DNA of 64,000 nt, taken from assembly GCA_029243605.1 (NCBI GenBank), contig JAQWRT010000046.1, positions 1 to 64,000 of the forward strand, written 5' to 3'. Positions within the stretch are counted from its first letter, which is position 1. Every line of letters starts with the position of its first letter. Below, in pieces: positions 9,756-18,849 of this stretch. A program made the position numbers and the translations under genes. The notes beneath the pieces are model-generated. The model was not told where the DNA came from. It searched no databases and saw only the letters and a list, made by a program, of their open reading frames with translations. Origin of the DNA: Myxococcota bacterium. GTDB lineage: Bacteria > Myxococcota_A > UBA9160 > UBA4427.

Positions 9756-10274
9756 TCAGCCGGACCCCGGAAGCGGTTCATCGCTCTTGGCATGCTGCCT
9801 CTCGGCAACGAACACGTCGAAGAGTAAAAGGCCTACCCCTAAAACAATTGCGCTGTCGGCAATATTGAACGTAGGCCAGATATACCCGCTCCAGAGGTGG
9901 ACATCGATAAAGTCGATCACCTCTCCGTAAGCCAGCCGGTCGATCATATTGCCAACTGCACCCGCCATCACCAGCCCCAGAGAAACGGGAATCAGGTAAT
10001 CCTGTCCTTCATGTTGCACCAGAAAGACGGTCAACAGAATGATCGCCAGGATCGTCGCGCCTACGAAAAAGAACATGCGCCACTCGAAAGGACCGTCGGC
10101 AAAGAGACTGAACGCCCCGCCCGGGTTCCGAACATGTGTCAGATCGAATAACCCGGGAACAACCTCTAATCTTTCGCCATAGTAGAAATGTTCCACGATC
10201 GTACGCTTCGTCCACTGGTCTAGGACCACGCCGATCAAGAAGGTCAAGCCGAACAAGCGATATTTGAGAGTCAT
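9756..10274 (-). CDS. lspA: lipoprotein signal peptidase LspA
   Basis: A 172-residue aspartic protease of the inner membrane that cleaves prolipoprotein signal peptides after lipidation. There are four hydrophobic segments. Conserved motifs are DQWTKR near the N-terminus, RNPGGAFSLF, the first catalytic Asp in GNMIDRL and the second in FNIADSAI. The ATG at 10274 begins MTLKYRLFGL directly before the first membrane segment; longer in-frame starts would add non-homologous sequence. It diverges from the GH18-like gene with only 37 bp between starts. Substrates in the window include BamD and the amidohydrolase lipoprotein. Confidence 0.95.
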   Translation of the reverse strand: MTLKYRLFGLTFLIGVVLDQWTKRTIVEHFYYGERLEVVPGLFDLTHVRNPGGAFSLFADGPFEWRMFFFVGATILAIILLTVFLVQHEGQDYLIPVSLGLVMAGAVGNMIDRLAYGEVIDFIDVHLWSGYIWPTFNIADSAIVLGVGLLLFDVFVAERQHAKSDEPLPGSG

Positions 10275-10311
10275 CTCGTGTATCCTAACATGAGGCCAAC
10301 CGGGCGGGAAG

Positions 10312-11361
10312 ATGCAGGCAACTTCTGCCCGCCCAGGCATTTCCGCCTTGACCCCATCCGAGGTTCGATTGCTGCCACGACGAATCGCGATCCTACTTTT
10401 ACTCTTCTTCGGAGTGTGCGGGCTTCTGCTGGCGCTCTGGGATCCGACCCCTAGGACCGATACGCGGTTCGACAGGGGAATTAACGGAATTTGGCTGGGC
10501 CACAAGTGGTACACGGGAAAAGGCGTCCGAACCGGAGACCTGGTTTCCCAGGTGGAACTCGAAGAACTCGGGCTGAACCTCGAGAAGCACGGCATCCGGG
10601 ATCTCTTCATTCACGTGGGCCCGGCTCTCCCCAGCGGGGAATTGGAGGACTCGGCGGGCGATCTCTTTAAATCTCTGAGAGGCGTTTTCCCCGATGCCCG
10701 AATTTTTGCCTGGGTAGGCGCTCGTGTGGAAAATATCTCCCTGGACAGCGCTCTCTTTCGTCAAGAGCTGATCCGGTCAATTCAGCGACTAGGGAGCGAA
10801 GGGTTCGCCGGCGTTCACTTCGACTTCGAACCGATGATTGACTACGAGCCCGGCTATCTCGAACTACTCGCAGAAGTACGCGACGAGTTGGGCCAAGAAT
10901 TCCTGATCAGCCAGGCTACGCCTCGGGCAAGCTTCATGGGATTATTCCCTGGGCCGCTCCGGCGAAGTTATTGGTCCGGTGGGTTCTACACGGAGACCAT
11001 GCAGCGCAGTAATCAAACAGTCCTGATGGCCTACGACTCGGGCTTGGACTTCATCACGCCCTATATCGCTTTCGTTCGACACCAGACGGGCCTGCTCATG
11101 GACTGGGGTTGTTCGATTCCCGGGCACGAAATCTTAATCGGTGTCCCGGCTTATGAGGACGTTCCGCTCTACTCAAACCCCCAAGTGGAGAATCTGCGAA
11201 CCGCTTCTCTCGGCGTTCGGTCGGCCATCGAGGCGAATCAAGAGAAAGCGGATTGCGTCGTCGGTGTCTCCATTTATTCGAACTGGGTTACGGATGAAGG
11301 CGAGTGGAAAGATTTCCGAAGCCATTGGATGGAAAGTGGGGCAACCCAGGAATATGAATAG
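10312..11361 (+). CDS. membrane-anchored GH18-like barrel protein
   Basis: A 349-residue protein with one N-terminal membrane segment (about residues 24-42) and an extracytoplasmic domain. The segment GFAGVHFDFEP resembles the beta-4 strand of GH18-type glycoside hydrolases, where the final acidic residue is catalytic. Other barrel-like strands are DLFIHVGPA and TVLMAYDSG. No close family name is obvious. It may act on glycans or be an inactive barrel. The next gene starts 8 bp inside its end, so the two are co-translated. A role in the cell envelope is inference. Confidence 0.6.
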   Translation: MQATSARPGISALTPSEVRLLPRRIAILLLLFFGVCGLLLALWDPTPRTDTRFDRGINGIWLGHKWYTGKGVRTGDLVSQVELEELGLNLEKHGIRDLFIHVGPALPSGELEDSAGDLFKSLRGVFPDARIFAWVGARVENISLDSALFRQELIRSIQRLGSEGFAGVHFDFEPMIDYEPGYLELLAEVRDELGQEFLISQATPRASFMGLFPGPLRRSYWSGGFYTETMQRSNQTVLMAYDSGLDFITPYIAFVRHQTGLLMDWGCSIPGHEILIGVPAYEDVPLYSNPQVENLRTASLGVRSAIEANQEKADCVVGVSIYSNWVTDEGEWKDFRSHWMESGATQEYE

Positions 11362-12574
11362 AGACGCCGAAGTGAACAGACGCCTCTTCCTGAGGGCCTT
11401 GGGGCTCGGAGCTGCTTCGCTGATTTCTCCCATCGCCTGTAGCGATTCCGAGCGCTACGGCGAAGCGGATATCAAAAAGCTGGCCGACCAAAAGCGCCAG
11501 GAAAAGGAGCTTGCCGGAAAAGGGCCCTACGGCAGCCAACGCTTCCGGGGTTACCGCGGACTTTCAGAGCTCCCCTATTTCGAACTCGACACGAACCAGA
11601 ATCTTCGCTGCATCGTCGAGGGTCTCCCCCCCATCGTTGACTTCCACGCGCATCTCGGAATGTCTTTTCTTTTTGCCCCCAAAATCGACTTACTGAGAAA
11701 GACCGAGAGGGTCGTTCATTTCCTCGACTGCGATGCCACCCAGCCGGGCTGCGAGCTCGACCTCGACGTCTACATCAACGCGAATTTCACCGAGGATGAT
11801 CTTGCTTCGCTGAATAGCGAAAGTTTGGCCCAGGGCACCTGGGGAAGCGCCGCCGCCGCAACACACACGATCCCGAATCTCGTGGCCGAAATGAACGCCA
11901 TGGGAATCCAACGCTCCGTCGTACTTCCCATTTCCCTCGGCCTTCCCTTCAATGATGACTCAAGTGCGCTCTGGTCCGAGGCAATCGAGACTTCCGATTA
12001 TGCGAACCGACTCTTGCCCGGGGCAACGGTGCATCCCCGAGATCCCGATGCTCTCGAGTCCTTGCGCCTACAGATCGCGCGCGGAGCGAGCGCTCTAAAA
12101 TTGCACCCCGCTGTGCAACGCTTCTACCCAGACACACCCGAGCTTCGACCCATCTACGAAGAATGTGCCAAGGCCGGACTTCCCGTTTTCTTTCATGGAG
12201 GCCGGGCCGGGATCGAACCCGAGTACACCCATCGCTTCACTCTGATTCGCCACTACGAAGGGGCGGTCGCTGCCTACCCGGAAGTCCAATTTGTCCTGGG
12301 CCATGCCGGCGCCCGGGACGTCGCCGATGCCATCCCTTTCGCCCAGAAATATCCCAATATTTGGCTCGACACCCACGGACAAGGGGTCAGCACCCTGGGC
12401 CAACTCATCGACGAGGTGGGGGCCCAGCGGCTCCTCTTTGGTACGGATTGGCCCTTCTACCACTTGGGCGCGAGCCTGGCGAAAGTGCTCATCGTCACCG
12501 AGAACGCGCCCGAAGATCGATGGGCGATCCTCAGTGGAAACGCGGAAAAACTCCTGGGCCAGGAGGGGCTCTAA
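11354..12574 (+). CDS. Tat-type lipoprotein of the amidohydrolase-2 family
   Basis: A 406-residue protein. The N-terminus NRRLFLRALGLGAAS resembles a twin-arginine signal, and SPIAC provides a lipobox cysteine near residue 29, so it is probably exported folded and lipidated. The mature part is an amidohydrolase family-2 TIM barrel: metal-binding DFHAHLG, barrel His in LKLHPAV, FFHGGRAG, VLGHAGARD and terminal LFGTDWPFY. Such proteins are metal-dependent hydrolases or decarboxylases. The start at 11354 overlaps the previous gene by 8 bp. Its stop overlaps the convergent questin-oxidase-like gene. The substrate is unknown. Confidence 0.75.
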   Translation: MNRDAEVNRRLFLRALGLGAASLISPIACSDSERYGEADIKKLADQKRQEKELAGKGPYGSQRFRGYRGLSELPYFELDTNQNLRCIVEGLPPIVDFHAHLGMSFLFAPKIDLLRKTERVVHFLDCDATQPGCELDLDVYINANFTEDDLASLNSESLAQGTWGSAAAATHTIPNLVAEMNAMGIQRSVVLPISLGLPFNDDSSALWSEAIETSDYANRLLPGATVHPRDPDALESLRLQIARGASALKLHPAVQRFYPDTPELRPIYEECAKAGLPVFFHGGRAGIEPEYTHRFTLIRHYEGAVAAYPEVQFVLGHAGARDVADAIPFAQKYPNIWLDTHGQGVSTLGQLIDEVGAQRLLFGTDWPFYHLGASLAKVLIVTENAPEDRWAILSGNAEKLLGQEGL

Positions 12575-13626
12575 GCCCCCCGCCCCCCTCGCGAGATTCC
12601 CAAATTCAAGACCGCATCGGCGGCGACCCGCCCATAATTGGGGTGGGGTCGAGCCGAATTTTCCCGCCAACAGGTTTCGGTGACCTTGATCACGTGCTCC
12701 TCCAAAGAGCACGCTGCTCGATAGCGAAGTTCATCCCACTGGTCGGATAAAGCGTCTCGCTCGGGATCCGGCTCGGCTTCTTCGGTCGAATCACAGAACG
12801 TTGCATGCAACGCCGCAGCCGATTGAAGAGCGAACCCCAGGCCTACTCTCAAATCGTCTTCGTCCACATGAGCGGCCAAAAGGCGCAGGGCAGAAGTCCC
12901 CGTGAGGGCGTGGATATAGGCAATTCGAGCCTGTGGATTCGCCAGATAGAGGCCTGTGAGCTCGGCGCAGAATTCAGCCAGCTGACCCAGGGGTGGGGCA
13001 TCGCCCGGATCAAATTGGGCCAACACTCGCGAGAATTGCCCGTCATCGGAGATCGCCCCGATCGCGTCGGTGAGAAAACCCTGGCGCCGATCCCTCGCTT
13101 CGACGATCGGCACACGTGTCAATAGATCCGAGGCACTCAACCCGAGTTCCGGATCCACTCCGGGGACACCCGGGAGCTTGCGAAAGCCTGCGGCCCAATA
13201 GGCGAGCCCCTCGGCGAGCTCGCGCCGGCGAATCTCGCTGTCTTCCTCCTCCAGGCTCCGTACAGCGTGCCCGGTCCTGATCGGCCCGTGGGTGGCACCC
13301 GCGAAGTAGCCCGGCAGGAGCGTCGGCAGCCACTCTCTCACCACGCTCCGCCAAGGGGAGGCCTCCAACTCCGCCCGGAAGGTCGCACTCCAATCGCCAA
13401 ACTCCCCCCCACCCAAGGCCGAAAACCTGTCTGAAACGGCCAGGATCCGCCCTTCTCCGGCGTCCTCGAGACGAGGGGAGTAAATATCGACCCAGGCCGC
13501 AATCAGGGCATCGTGGCCCAACGCATGGAGACTCTCTGCCACCATGGGGCCGTGATTCGTCAGGCCCCCAGCGAACTCAGGGGCACAGAAATGAAAGCGG
13601 GCCAACGCGTGCTCGAGCTCACTCAT
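12571..13626 (-). CDS. questin oxidase-family protein
   Basis: A 351-residue soluble protein. The early segment FAGGLTNHGPMVAESLHALGH with a His-rich pattern, and IAYIHALTGTSALRLLA later, match the questin oxidase-like family (AflY, HypX in fungi), thought to perform Baeyer-Villiger-type oxidation. Bacterial members have no settled role. It stands alone on the minus strand between a plus-strand amidohydrolase gene (4-bp convergent overlap) and the divergent mrp gene. Family assignment is moderately sure; substrate is not inferable. Confidence 0.7.
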   Translation of the reverse strand: MSELEHALARFHFCAPEFAGGLTNHGPMVAESLHALGHDALIAAWVDIYSPRLEDAGEGRILAVSDRFSALGGGEFGDWSATFRAELEASPWRSVVREWLPTLLPGYFAGATHGPIRTGHAVRSLEEEDSEIRRRELAEGLAYWAAGFRKLPGVPGVDPELGLSASDLLTRVPIVEARDRRQGFLTDAIGAISDDGQFSRVLAQFDPGDAPPLGQLAEFCAELTGLYLANPQARIAYIHALTGTSALRLLAAHVDEDDLRVGLGFALQSAAALHATFCDSTEEAEPDPERDALSDQWDELRYRAACSLEEHVIKVTETCWRENSARPHPNYGRVAADAVLNLGISRGGRGA

Positions 13627-13774
13627 GGGCGCTCTTTGCCAAGATCACGCTACACTTCCCCTTCAACGGAACCTGCCGCGGCCGACCCCGGCACGTGTCC
13701 AATACCGTGCCTCCCGGATCTGTGGTCCGTCCAGTTTTCGTCCAAGTTCATACAATTGCATACGAGGAAATAGC

Positions 13775-14875
13775 ATGGCCAGCCCCGTAACATCGAGCCA
13801 GGTACTCGATGCCCTTCGGCCCATAGTGGATCCCGACTTCAAGCAAAACATCGTCGATCTCGGGTTTGTCAAGAATATCAAAATCGAGGGTGAAAAAGTG
13901 TCCTTCGAGATTGAGCTGACTACCCCAGCTTGCCCAATCAAGGCCGAGTTCGAACGTGCGGCCAGGGAAAATGTCGCTGCCCTCGAAGGCGTTTCCGAGG
14001 TGGATGTCAGCATGACCGCCCAGACGAGGCAGGCTGCCCCTGCCATCAAGGAAAAGCTCGTCCTACCGGGAGTCAAGAACATCATCGCCGTGGCTTCGGG
14101 CAAGGGAGGCGTGGGTAAGAGCACCACCTCACTCAACCTGGCGCTTTCCCTCCAGCAAAGCGGCGCCAAGGTCGGCCTCCTCGATGCCGATGTCTACGGC
14201 CCCTCGCTTCCCCTGATCACCGGGGTCAACGGTCGCCCGGCGACAACCTCCAACCAGCGAATCATCCCCCTCGAGGGCTACGGACTCAAGCTCATGTCCA
14301 TGGGCTTCTTCCTCACCGAGGATTCGCCCGTGATCTGGCGCGGCCCGATGGTCCACGGACTGATCAAACAATTCCTAACCGATGTCGCTTGGGGCGAGCT
14401 CGACTACCTCGTCATCGACTTGCCTCCGGGAACCGGGGATGCGGCGCTCACCTTGACCCAGCTGGCGCCCCTCTCGGGTGCCGTCATCGTGACCACCGCC
14501 AATGACCTCTCCGTGATCGATGCCCGCAAGGGGCTTCAGATGTTCAACAAGGTCAACGTTCCGGTGCTCGGAGTCGTCGAAAATATGGCGTATTTCACGC
14601 CACCCGAACTTCCCGACAAAAAGTACTACCTCTTCGGTCGAGACGGTGGCAAGCGAGTCGCCGAAGAACTTAATGTCGACTTTCTGGGCGAAGTCCCCAT
14701 CGATCCGCAGATGGCCGATTATGGCGACCAAGGCGAGCCCGTCATCGTCGTTTCACCGAAATCCGATAGCGCCGAGGCCTTCAGAGAAATCTCGGGGAAA
14801 GTGGTCCGACGGTTGGCGGTCCTCTCGGCGAACCTGCCCGCCCCGGCGGAAGCCAATATCACCTGGGTCAGTTGA
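13775..14875 (+). CDS. apbC: Mrp/ApbC iron-sulfur cluster carrier ATPase
   Basis: A 366-residue P-loop protein of the Mrp/NBP35 family that carries and delivers Fe-S clusters. An N-terminal MIP18/DUF59 domain (residues about 5-80, VDPDFKQNIVDLGFV) precedes the ATPase with deviant Walker A SGKGGVGKSTTS, DADVYGPSLP, and IDLPPGTGD. The usual C-terminal CPxC pair that binds the cluster is not visible; the region NMAYFTPPELPDKKYYLFG sits where it would be expected. Loss of the CxxC is seen in some family members. The start at 13775 has GAGGA upstream. It is unrelated to the Mrp antiporter at 28329-35672. Confidence 0.9.
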   Translation: MASPVTSSQVLDALRPIVDPDFKQNIVDLGFVKNIKIEGEKVSFEIELTTPACPIKAEFERAARENVAALEGVSEVDVSMTAQTRQAAPAIKEKLVLPGVKNIIAVASGKGGVGKSTTSLNLALSLQQSGAKVGLLDADVYGPSLPLITGVNGRPATTSNQRIIPLEGYGLKLMSMGFFLTEDSPVIWRGPMVHGLIKQFLTDVAWGELDYLVIDLPPGTGDAALTLTQLAPLSGAVIVTTANDLSVIDARKGLQMFNKVNVPVLGVVENMAYFTPPELPDKKYYLFGRDGGKRVAEELNVDFLGEVPIDPQMADYGDQGEPVIVVSPKSDSAEAFREISGKVVRRLAVLSANLPAPAEANITWVS

Positions 14876-14903
14876 TCGCTTTCGAGCTTTCCAGGCGAAT
14901 CCG

Positions 14904-15665
14904 CTAATCGATCAGTTCGGGAAAGAACGGGGGCGCTGGGCGGAGCGGAGCCTGGGAGGCCCTGATCTGAAGTTCCTCGAAGCTCCCAATCTCCTCGAAA
15001 ACGACTTCCGAGGGGGGAGTGAAGAAGGAAGCGGGGATCTCGACTCCCTCGAGCCAATTGACCCAATCCAGCCGGCCGGTGCGTCCTTGAGTTCTTTCGT
15101 AAGTCTCAAGACGGATGGGGATCTGGGCTTCGCCACTCCTCACCCAGAGCGTCCTACGACCCTGCTCATCGGTCACCCGATAGACGTCCACCGCAATCCC
15201 CTCGCCGGCCTCCTCGCGAATTTTCTCGCCACCCTGATCGAGCATTTCCTGCAAGTGCATTCCAAAGGGGCGTTTTCGGATAGCATCCCCGGCCTTTGCC
15301 CCGGCGGATCGCTGAACTCGATAGCCCCGGTTACTAAGCGTGTCGTACACGGCGTAGGTGTCAGCATCGACCAGGGTCACGATATTGTTGCCTCCCATCA
15401 CCGCTTCTGCCCGAAGGAGCGAGCCCAAAGACCAATATTGGACGACGACGACCTCGTATTCCGCCCGGGCCAGGCTGGTCGCCTGGATTCCTCGAGAGCC
15501 CTTTGCGCTCTCCGGCGAATCGAAAGCCTCGGAGGCGCCCGCATCGGCTCCGAAAGCCGGGGGGGCGAGGGCCAGCAGGCTGCAAACAAGCCCGAGGGCC
15601 GTGGCCCGGACGAGGGGGGCATGGCCCGGAGCAAAAAATTGGGAAATTGCAGATCTGAAATTCAT
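14904..15665 (-). CDS. exported LolA-like protein
   Basis: A 253-residue protein with an N-terminal signal peptide (hydrophobic core ATALGLVCSLLALAPPAFG, likely cleaved after AFG). The mature part contains a beta-rich pattern (YEVVVVQYW, NNIVTLVDADTYAVYDT, RTLWVRSGEAQIPIRLE) resembling the LolA/LppX lipoprotein-carrier fold, ending WLEGVEIPASFFTPP. LolA-like proteins shuttle lipids or lipoproteins in the periplasm. It is divergent from thiD and convergent with apbC. The family call is by pattern only and could be a related outer-membrane-lipoprotein-sorting domain. Confidence 0.5.
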   Translation of the reverse strand: MNFRSAISQFFAPGHAPLVRATALGLVCSLLALAPPAFGADAGASEAFDSPESAKGSRGIQATSLARAEYEVVVVQYWSLGSLLRAEAVMGGNNIVTLVDADTYAVYDTLSNRGYRVQRSAGAKAGDAIRKRPFGMHLQEMLDQGGEKIREEAGEGIAVDVYRVTDEQGRRTLWVRSGEAQIPIRLETYERTQGRTGRLDWVNWLEGVEIPASFFTPPSEVVFEEIGSFEELQIRASQAPLRPAPPFFPELID

Positions 15666-15840
15666 GATGCGCTTCTACCTCGATCAAGCTCGTTGCGTGC
15701 ACAGGAGGGGGCAGTTCCAGGGGAGTAAAGACCCGCCGACCTGCAGGGAGGAGGCCGACCCGGCTGAACCCCCCTCGCTATCGGCAAATAAAGACCCAAC
15801 GGGATGCGGGACCTTCTCTTGGATCTTACCATCCGACTCG

Positions 15841-16635
15841 ATGAAATGTGCTCTCTCGATTGCGGGTTCGGACCCCACCGGTGGCGCGGGCCTCCAAGCC
15901 GATCTTCAGGTGTTTTCGGCCTTTGGGGTCCATGGCGCCGGGGTTGTCACGGCCCTGACGCTCCAGGACAGCGCCAAAGTCCACTCGGTGATGCCCGTTT
16001 TCCCCTCGGTCGCCCTCGATCAGATTCGGGTGCTCCTCGCGGACATCACCCCCTCAGCAGTTAAGGTGGGGATGCTGGCGACGGATGACGTTGCACGCAT
16101 GGTTCAACTCGGCCTCGCAAGGCTCGACGCCGATGTGCCTCGCGTGATCGACCCCGTCCTTGCCGCCAGCGACGGAACGCCCCTTCTGGAGCGGCGTGCC
16201 TGGCCGGTATTGCGGGAAATCATGCAGGGGGCCGAGTTGGTCACCCCCAACCTGCCCGAGGCCGAATTGCTTTCGGAGACCCACATCTCCCGGGCGCAGG
16301 ACTGCGAACGAGCAGCCAGGATTTTTATCGAGGATTTCGGTTGTCGCGGTGTCCTCATCAAGGGGGGGCATAGCACCGGCCCTCCGGACGACCTCCTCGC
16401 CTTGAAGGGGGAATCCGGGGTGAGCTTCCATTGGCTGGGCGGAGAGCGCATCGACGTGGGTGCTGTTCACGGGACGGGCTGCGCCCTGGCCTCGGGCATC
16501 ACAGCCGGCCTCGCCCTGGGCCATCCCCTCGAGAGGGCCGTCGACGACGCTCGGAAATTTGTCGTACGGGGTCTTCGGAACCCAGCGAGCCTGGGCAATG
16601 GCGCCCGATTCCTGGGAAAGGGGGGGGGCCAGTGA
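15841..16635 (+). CDS. thiD: hydroxymethylpyrimidine kinase/phosphomethylpyrimidine kinase ThiD
   Basis: A 264-residue ribokinase-fold enzyme phosphorylating HMP and HMP-phosphate for thiamine synthesis. Signatures: SIAGSDPTGGAGLQADLQ at the N-terminus, VKVGMLAT, VIDPVLAASDG, TPNLPEAELL, and the anion-hole/catalytic GTGCALASGITA near residue 220. The ATG at 15841 begins exactly at the family start; longer in-frame starts add unrelated sequence. No clear Shine-Dalgarno is seen. The stop overlaps a GTG of the MutS-like gene. ThiE at 7786 supplies the next step. Confidence 0.95.
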   Translation: MKCALSIAGSDPTGGAGLQADLQVFSAFGVHGAGVVTALTLQDSAKVHSVMPVFPSVALDQIRVLLADITPSAVKVGMLATDDVARMVQLGLARLDADVPRVIDPVLAASDGTPLLERRAWPVLREIMQGAELVTPNLPEAELLSETHISRAQDCERAARIFIEDFGCRGVLIKGGHSTGPPDDLLALKGESGVSFHWLGGERIDVGAVHGTGCALASGITAGLALGHPLERAVDDARKFVVRGLRNPASLGNGARFLGKGGGQ

Positions 16636-18437
16636 ATTCGGGACCCAGAGGCGAGATGACTCCCCGGGCGACCTACGAGGCGGGAGCCTCGGAACACGAA
16701 GAGTCGGCCGCCCGCTGGAAGCGCAGCGAGCGCCGACTGTCCCACGCCAGGCTCATCGTCTTCGTGCTCGGGCTGGTCGTCGGGTGGCTGGCGTTCGGTA
16801 GCCACCAAATCGTGAGCGGGTGGATGCTCCCGCCCGCCCTCGCCTTCCTGGTCCTCATCGTCATGCACGAACGGGTGATTCGCCGAATGAAGCTCGCCGA
16901 ACGAAACGCGGATTTTTTCCGATCGGGCTTGGCGAGACTCGATGGGAATTGGCGGGGGCAAGGGGAGTCCGGGGATAACTATTTCGACCCCGGCCACCCC
17001 TATGCCAACGATCTGGACATTTTTGGATCCGGCTCACTTTTCGAACTCCTGTGCACGGTCCGCACTTCGGCCGGAGAGGGCCTGCTGGCCCAGTGGCTCC
17101 TGGAGCCCGCGGCCAGTGAGGTCGCTAAGCGGCGCCAAGAGGCCGTCCGAGAACTCGTCCCCCGAGTCGAATTGCGCCGCGATCTTTCGCTTCTCGGCGA
17201 AGAAATCGGCAGCGGGGTCACCTCTCAGCGCTTGGTCGACTGGGGAGAGGCTCCCTCCTCTTTGCCCGGAACTGTCTGGCGCTGGATCGGGGGAGTACTC
17301 ACCCTCCTCACCTTGGGCGGATTGGGCGCCTGGATCCTGAGTGGAGCTGGGGCCTTGCCCTTCCTTCTCGCCCTGGGTCTCCAATCGGCCTTCGCCCTGG
17401 CCCTGCGACCCCGGGTCACCGCCGCTCTCGCCGCAGCGGAAGCACCGAGCCAGAACCTCTCGGTACTCGCCGGGCTCCTCGCCCGGATCGAAAACGAGTC
17501 CATGGAGTCCGAACACCTCAAGGAACTCTCCGCTTCCCTGGGCGGCCAGAAGATGCCCCCCTCCAAGCGCATCGCCCAACTTCGGGGCCTGATGGAATTG
17601 ATCGATGCTCGGCGAAACCAGTTCTTTGCTCCTTTCGCGGGGCTGCTCCTCTGGGGCACTCAGATGGCTTTTGCACTCGAGCGCTGGCGCGCAAGTTGTG
17701 GCCCGACTCTGGGGCCCTGGATAGAAACGGCGGCTGAAATCGAGGTTCTCTGCGCGCTTTCGGGCTACGCCTATGAGAATCCGGAATCCGTTTTTCCCGA
17801 GATTCTCGACTCCGGCGCAACCTTCGAAGGCGAAGGTCTCGGACACCCGCTGATCGACGACGCGGACTGCATCCGAAACGATCTCGCCCTGGGCCAGGGG
17901 TGCCAAGCTCTGGTCATGAGCGGCTCCAACATGTCGGGCAAGAGCACCATGTTGCGGACGGTGGGCTGCTCCGCCGTCCTGGCCTTCACCGGGGCTCCCG
18001 TCCGTGCAACGGCCCTGCGCATCTCCCCGCTTCAGATCGGAGCATCGATTCGGATCAGCGACTCCCTCAAGGAGGGAACCTCGCATTTTCTGGCCGAGAT
18101 CAAACGTTTACGCCAGATCGTCGACCTCACCGATGGCGGTTCGCCGGTTCTCTTTCTGCTCGATGAGGTTCTCCACGGCACCAACTCCCACGACCGACAA
18201 ATCGGAGCCGACGCCGTCCTGCGGGGCCTGCTCGCTCGGGGGGCCACCGGAATCGTCACCACTCACGACCTCGCCCTCGCCCGAATCGCCGATCACGAGG
18301 AACTTCGCGTCATCAATGTCCACTTTCAGGACAGCATCGAAAATGGGCAAATGGTCTTCGACTACGCCCTGCGCGAAGGGGTCGTGACCCGGAGCAACGC
18401 CATCGAATTGATGCGATCCATCGGACTCGACGTCTAA
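16632..18437 (+). CDS. membrane-anchored MutS-like ATPase
   Basis: About 601 residues from the GTG overlapping the thiD stop (GTGA); an ATG at 16656 is an alternative giving 593. Hydrophobic segments occur near residues 40-75 and about 225-270, unusual for MutS. The C-terminal third is a MutS domain V ATPase: Walker A GSNMSGKSTMLRTVG, Walker B LFLLDEVLHGTNSHDR and the His switch TTHDLALA. The mismatch-recognition domain I and the Phe-x-Glu motif are absent, so it is not canonical mismatch repair. Such membrane MutS-family proteins are known in several phyla, function unsettled. Confidence 0.8.
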   Translation: MNSGPRGEMTPRATYEAGASEHEESAARWKRSERRLSHARLIVFVLGLVVGWLAFGSHQIVSGWMLPPALAFLVLIVMHERVIRRMKLAERNADFFRSGLARLDGNWRGQGESGDNYFDPGHPYANDLDIFGSGSLFELLCTVRTSAGEGLLAQWLLEPAASEVAKRRQEAVRELVPRVELRRDLSLLGEEIGSGVTSQRLVDWGEAPSSLPGTVWRWIGGVLTLLTLGGLGAWILSGAGALPFLLALGLQSAFALALRPRVTAALAAAEAPSQNLSVLAGLLARIENESMESEHLKELSASLGGQKMPPSKRIAQLRGLMELIDARRNQFFAPFAGLLLWGTQMAFALERWRASCGPTLGPWIETAAEIEVLCALSGYAYENPESVFPEILDSGATFEGEGLGHPLIDDADCIRNDLALGQGCQALVMSGSNMSGKSTMLRTVGCSAVLAFTGAPVRATALRISPLQIGASIRISDSLKEGTSHFLAEIKRLRQIVDLTDGGSPVLFLLDEVLHGTNSHDRQIGADAVLRGLLARGATGIVTTHDLALARIADHEELRVINVHFQDSIENGQMVFDYALREGVVTRSNAIELMRSIGLDV

Positions 18438-18602
18438 AACGCGACGCCGGAGACTCCCAGTACCCGTGGGAGAAGCCCTCCAAGGATCGATCCCGCGCCG
18501 CGCCCGAGAACCCTTTGACCGGGGCCATCCGTGCCTACCCCGGCCCATAAGCCCCTCTGTGGGAAGGGATCTCCTTTTGATTCCGCAATCTTTGGGTTTC
18601 AC

Positions 18603-18632
18603 TTGTCTATCAAATTACACACATGTTAAGAT
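18603..18632 (+). promoter_or_regulatory. possible sigma70-type promoter for padR
   Basis: TTGTCT and TAAGAT are separated by 18 bases in an AT-rich patch, about 220 bases before the PadR start. Each hexamer matches consensus at four of six positions. Weak on its own; supported by local base composition. Confidence 0.3.
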
Positions 18633-18795
18633 TTCCGCTGAAGATGCTAATTCCGTGGGAATAAATCACATACCGAGAGACCCTCTTGCCGAATCTCTGG
18701 CTAGAAACCGAGCCCGCTCTCGACAACCTGACCATCCAGATCAAGAGAGCCGCCAGGGAGAGTCAATACCCATCGGACCCGATACCCAATGCATC

Positions 18796-18816
18796 CCAAC
18801 TGGGAACCCAAGTTGG
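18796..18816. promoter_or_regulatory. inverted repeat before padR, possible operator
   Basis: CCAACT and AGTTGG are separated by nine bases, ending 33 bases before the padR ATG. PadR regulators commonly bind dyads in their own promoter region. This dyad does not match the classic ATGT-N8-ACAT pattern, so the assignment is tentative. Confidence 0.3.
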
Positions 18817-18849
18817 ACATTCAGGATTCACGCAGACCAAGGGAATACG

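Larger units (their letters stand above)
18438..18849. other. AT-richer intergenic region upstream of the PadR gene
   Basis: About 410 bases without a supported gene. The section around 18600-18670 is markedly AT-richer than its surroundings. It contains a promoter-like pair and an inverted repeat listed separately. The several short open frames here have no start signal or coding pattern I trust. Confidence 0.5.

Noticed and set aside
13775-14875. Link between the Mrp/ApbC gene and the Mrp antiporter operon
   Set aside because: The names coincide only. One is a Fe-S P-loop protein, the other a membrane antiporter 14 kb away.
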